NCBI GenBank assembly: GCA_905182985.1 | Contig: CAJJDN010000031.1 | Span: forward strand, 280,508-344,507 | Direction of reading: 5' to 3' | DNA length: 64,000 bases | DNA from: Paramecium sonneborni | Lineage: Eukaryota > Ciliophora > Oligohymenophorea > Peniculida > Parameciidae | Shown here: positions 59,686 to 64,000 of the stretch, piece by piece | Position numbering within the stretch: position 1 is the stretch's first letter | Layout: each line of letters starts with the position of its first letter | The notes under the pieces: model-generated | The model's database searches: none | What the model was told of the DNA's origin: nothing | What the model saw: the letters and a program-made list of their open reading frames with translations, nothing else | Translations under genes and position numbers: made by a program

Positions 59686-61398
59686 ATGTTCCAATTACTC
59701 AATTGTCTCAAATATCTATCTCTTAAGACAGCAACTTTGCTTCTTTAATTTCTCATCATAGGAATTGTAATTGGCCTTTGTTCAATCGTTCTTGTTATAA
59801 ATCGCAATATGATGGATGCACTTATATCTGAAATTTCAGACAAACTCTTATTTAAATCAAACTTTTAATAATATGAACTTTAAACTGAGATGCTTAAATA
59901 ATAACTTAATTGGCCGATGTATCAAAGATTTTCAATGATGCAAAGTTTTAAAACTTTATACTAAGATTTTATTCCCTTTATATAAATTTAGAACTTTAAT
60001 TATCCTATTGAATGTCCTCCATATTAAGGTTAGCCCCATGGATCAAATAGGATATTATTTTCATTACCTGAATTCTGTATCTCTTATAAAAATAAAACCA
60101 AATTTGTTGAAAATGGACAATTATATCCTTTCCTAAATTTTCTTAATTAACTCATAATCCCTTTAACTTGGACTCCTTTTACTGGATTTTACATGACTAA
60201 TACAGATGAAAATTATTACTTTGCTTCTAATCCACCCATTTTTAATTATCCTTCCTACAATCCTTAAATCAGACCTTGGTATATTAATCATTTAGAAAAA
60301 TCTCAAACTTCAAATAGCTAAGCTTTTGTCTCTTATATCTATTAATAATTTGGTTATGATGAATATAGTTTCACAATTACCTAATCTTTATTCGATAAAG
60401 AACAATAAAACTAAAATTAAAAACCTAAAATTTAGGCAATAATGGGTTATGATATGAATTTTAAAGAATATGCAAATTAACTTTAATTTTAGTAATTCAT
60501 CTTTATAATAACAAATCCACTCGGTTAAATAATTTGTACTAATTCTATAGAAGATTTAAGACTTGATCTAAAAATATATTATGTTTATTAACAAAATATA
60601 ACTGGCTTTACAGATCTAGATTGGTAATAAATAAAATAATCTGCACTTTAATAATCCTATAATAATAGTTGTACATTAAAGATTAATCACCTCTGTAGAT
60701 TTAATATGAAATACTAAGAAGATATCATTCTTCATGTATTCAATATCCATTCAGATTTTTTTTTGATTATGTAATTATTTATATTGACTCATAGCTTCTA
60801 AAACGTTACTATACAGAAAGAAAATATAGAAATTGCTGAAAAAACAAAAACGAATGTAATTAAAGAGTTTGGTCGAAATCTATCATATTTAGTAGGAACA
60901 TCTTTAGCCCTTCTAATATGTAGTTGGATTGGAATGTACTTATTTTTTCGTCCAATAAAGCAAATGAAATAAAAAATGGAAACTATTATTAGAAAGAAAT
61001 TTTCAAGTCCTAATTGGATGTAAAAAATCTATAATGAATTTAATGAAAAGAATACAAATTACCTTAAAGATGCTTTAAATAATTTGAAATAAAAAATTAC
61101 AAACATTAAAAGAAAGAAATGTTAAAATTGTTATTTGATTGAAAATTTTAAATATCCTAGAAAAGTTTTAACTATTGAATTTTACTAAATTAAAAATAAA
61201 ATTAAAGAAATTATATAGGATTAAGTTATAAAAGAATCAATAAGTGAAAATAATATAAAAATTGATGGAATTATCAATTCTGGAGAAAATTAGAAAAAAA
61301 TTTCATAGATACTTACAAATAAAATGTATTCTTAAACATTGAATAGTGAAATTGATGAAAATGTTAACTTATTAAATAGTACAGAGAGGATATTCTGA
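59686..61398 (+). CDS. Membrane sensor with extracellular Cache-type domain, about 570 aa
   Basis: MFQLLNCLKYLSLKTATLLL begins an N-terminal anchor (QFLIIGIVIGLCSIVLVI). An extracellular ligand-binding domain of double-Cache type follows, with GFYMTNTDENYYFASNPP and the family hallmark PQIRPWYINH. A second membrane helix (YLVGTSLALLICSWIGMYLF) leads to a HAMP-like linker (FRPIKQMKQKMETIIRKKFS) and a coiled cytosolic tail. No kinase, cyclase or channel domain follows; the frame ends at TGA 61396. No intron is needed. Such a receptor must act through a partner, or the last exons are missing. It converges with the CDPK gene, 99 bases apart. Confidence 0.75.
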
Positions 61399-61497
61399 AA
61401 ATGGTAAAAATATAATTTGTGATTATTTGATTTATTATTTTAATACTATGTAAGAAAGATATAAAGAATTAAACTAAAAATAATGAAATATTAGATT

Positions 61498-63144
<1,647 letters not shown>

Positions 63145-63928
63145 TAGTATAAGAAAATAAGTTATCTAAATTAAATATTAAAAATTAATATTATGCTGTT
63201 ACATAATCTATGAGTAACAAAACCTTATATTATCTCTACTAGATTTCTAAGCTAAATCTATATTCTTATTCCACATAATTGTTCTTTCAAACATTAAATT
63301 TTTACATGAACTTAATAGTAATATTTATATTTTAGATTTTCTTAATTTCGTATTCAAGATTCTAAAATCAATTTATTTTGTTAGTATAAGAAAAAATAAA
63401 TTATATCAATCTTTTTATTCAAAAATCTAATCTATTATATTTTTTATTTTCTAAATTAAGATGTTTTAAGCCTATTAACATCTATTTTCTAATTCTATTA
63501 GATTTTATTTAATGGCTTATAAATTAGACAAATAATTTAAAAAAAACAAAAAACTTCTGATTGTTATTTTATAAATATAATAAAACTATAAGAAATATTA
63601 TAATTAATCAACATGATGAAATAGTTTATTGTTAAAAGTTTTGATTAATAACTAGAAAAATAAGGAAAAAGATTTAAGCAGTAATCATTTTATTTAGTTT
63701 TTTATAAATTTAAAAATAATAAAAAAAAAGTTAAAACATTAAACAATAACATATTTGTAAAATAAAGTTTTATGAGAAATAATTTATGATTAACTTTAAG
63801 TATTATAAAACAGAATATAAATATATAAATGAACTTAAAAGACTTTTGATGTTTCTAAAAGGGCGAGAAACTTTCAGATATTGAATCACTAAAACGAAGA
63901 ACATATAAAAAGATCTTAATGTATAATT
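63145..63928. other. Intergenic region, about 780 bp
   Basis: A+T-rich. A minus-strand stretch upstream of the CDPK start stays open for about 60 codons but gives no recognisable protein and may be 5' leader. Nothing else found. Confidence 0.4.
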
Positions 63929-64000
63929 ATGTTTAGTAATTATTTGGATGTCTTTAATGAACAAGAACATTATGAAGTATATTTAGAAAACCTTTAATTA
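63929..64000 (+). CDS. Start of a gene cut by the window end
   Basis: ATG at 63929 opens a frame reading MFSNYLDVFNEQEHYEVYLE and is still open at the edge (24 codons). Composition is coding-like. Too short to identify. Confidence 0.5.

Overview
The window looks like nuclear DNA of a Paramecium-type ciliate. Long reading frames stay open only if TAA and TAG are read as glutamine and TGA is the sole stop. The genes are dense and interrupted by very small introns (mostly 22-31 nt, GTA...TAG), and the DNA is very A+T-rich. All calls come from reading the sequence by eye; no database search was run. Splice sites are inferred from frame continuity.

Layout. 1-2.2 kb: a decayed non-LTR retrotransposon with a recognisable reverse transcriptase. 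3.1-9.3 kb (+): glycyl-tRNA synthetase, an unrecognised protein and a Myb/SANT-like protein. 9.3-15.3 kb: sparse and partly decayed, with a coiled-coil protein and a small spliced gene carrying a transposase-like helix-turn-helix. 15.3-20.2 kb (-): HECT ubiquitin ligase with a UBZ-like finger, p47-type SEP/UBX protein, importin-alpha-like protein, short AMP-binding-enzyme-like protein. 20.2-21.3 kb (+): PP2C phosphatase. 21.4-35.5 kb (-): one giant gene (about 4,680 codons) joining SPRY, UBA, RanBP2-type zinc finger, a BIRC6-like body, a BIRC6-type E2 (UBC) domain and a complete E1 ubiquitin-activating enzyme. 35.7-41.7 kb: SR splicing factor, an unrecognised protein, a pseudogene and a WD40 protein. 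42.4-44.6 kb: PKA regulatory subunit whose 3' part is duplicated exactly around a single N. 44.6-59.6 kb: LRR-like protein, membrane protein, C2H2 protein, LolD/MacB-type ABC ATPase, a large CxxC/WD-like protein, CCHC protein, an unrecognised protein, a urocanate hydratase pseudogene and an AGC kinase. 59.7-63.1 kb: a Cache-type membrane sensor and a calcium-dependent protein kinase. A gene start runs off the right edge.

How they fit together. The strongest theme is ubiquitin: a polypeptide carrying both E1 and E2 (plus E3-like substrate and ubiquitin-binding modules), a separate HECT E3 and a Cdc48/p97 adaptor lie within 20 kb. A second group is signalling: PKA regulatory subunit, AGC kinase, CDPK, PP2C and a Cache sensor. 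The E2-E1 fusion is the most notable observation and has no stop codon or obvious splice gap at the junction.
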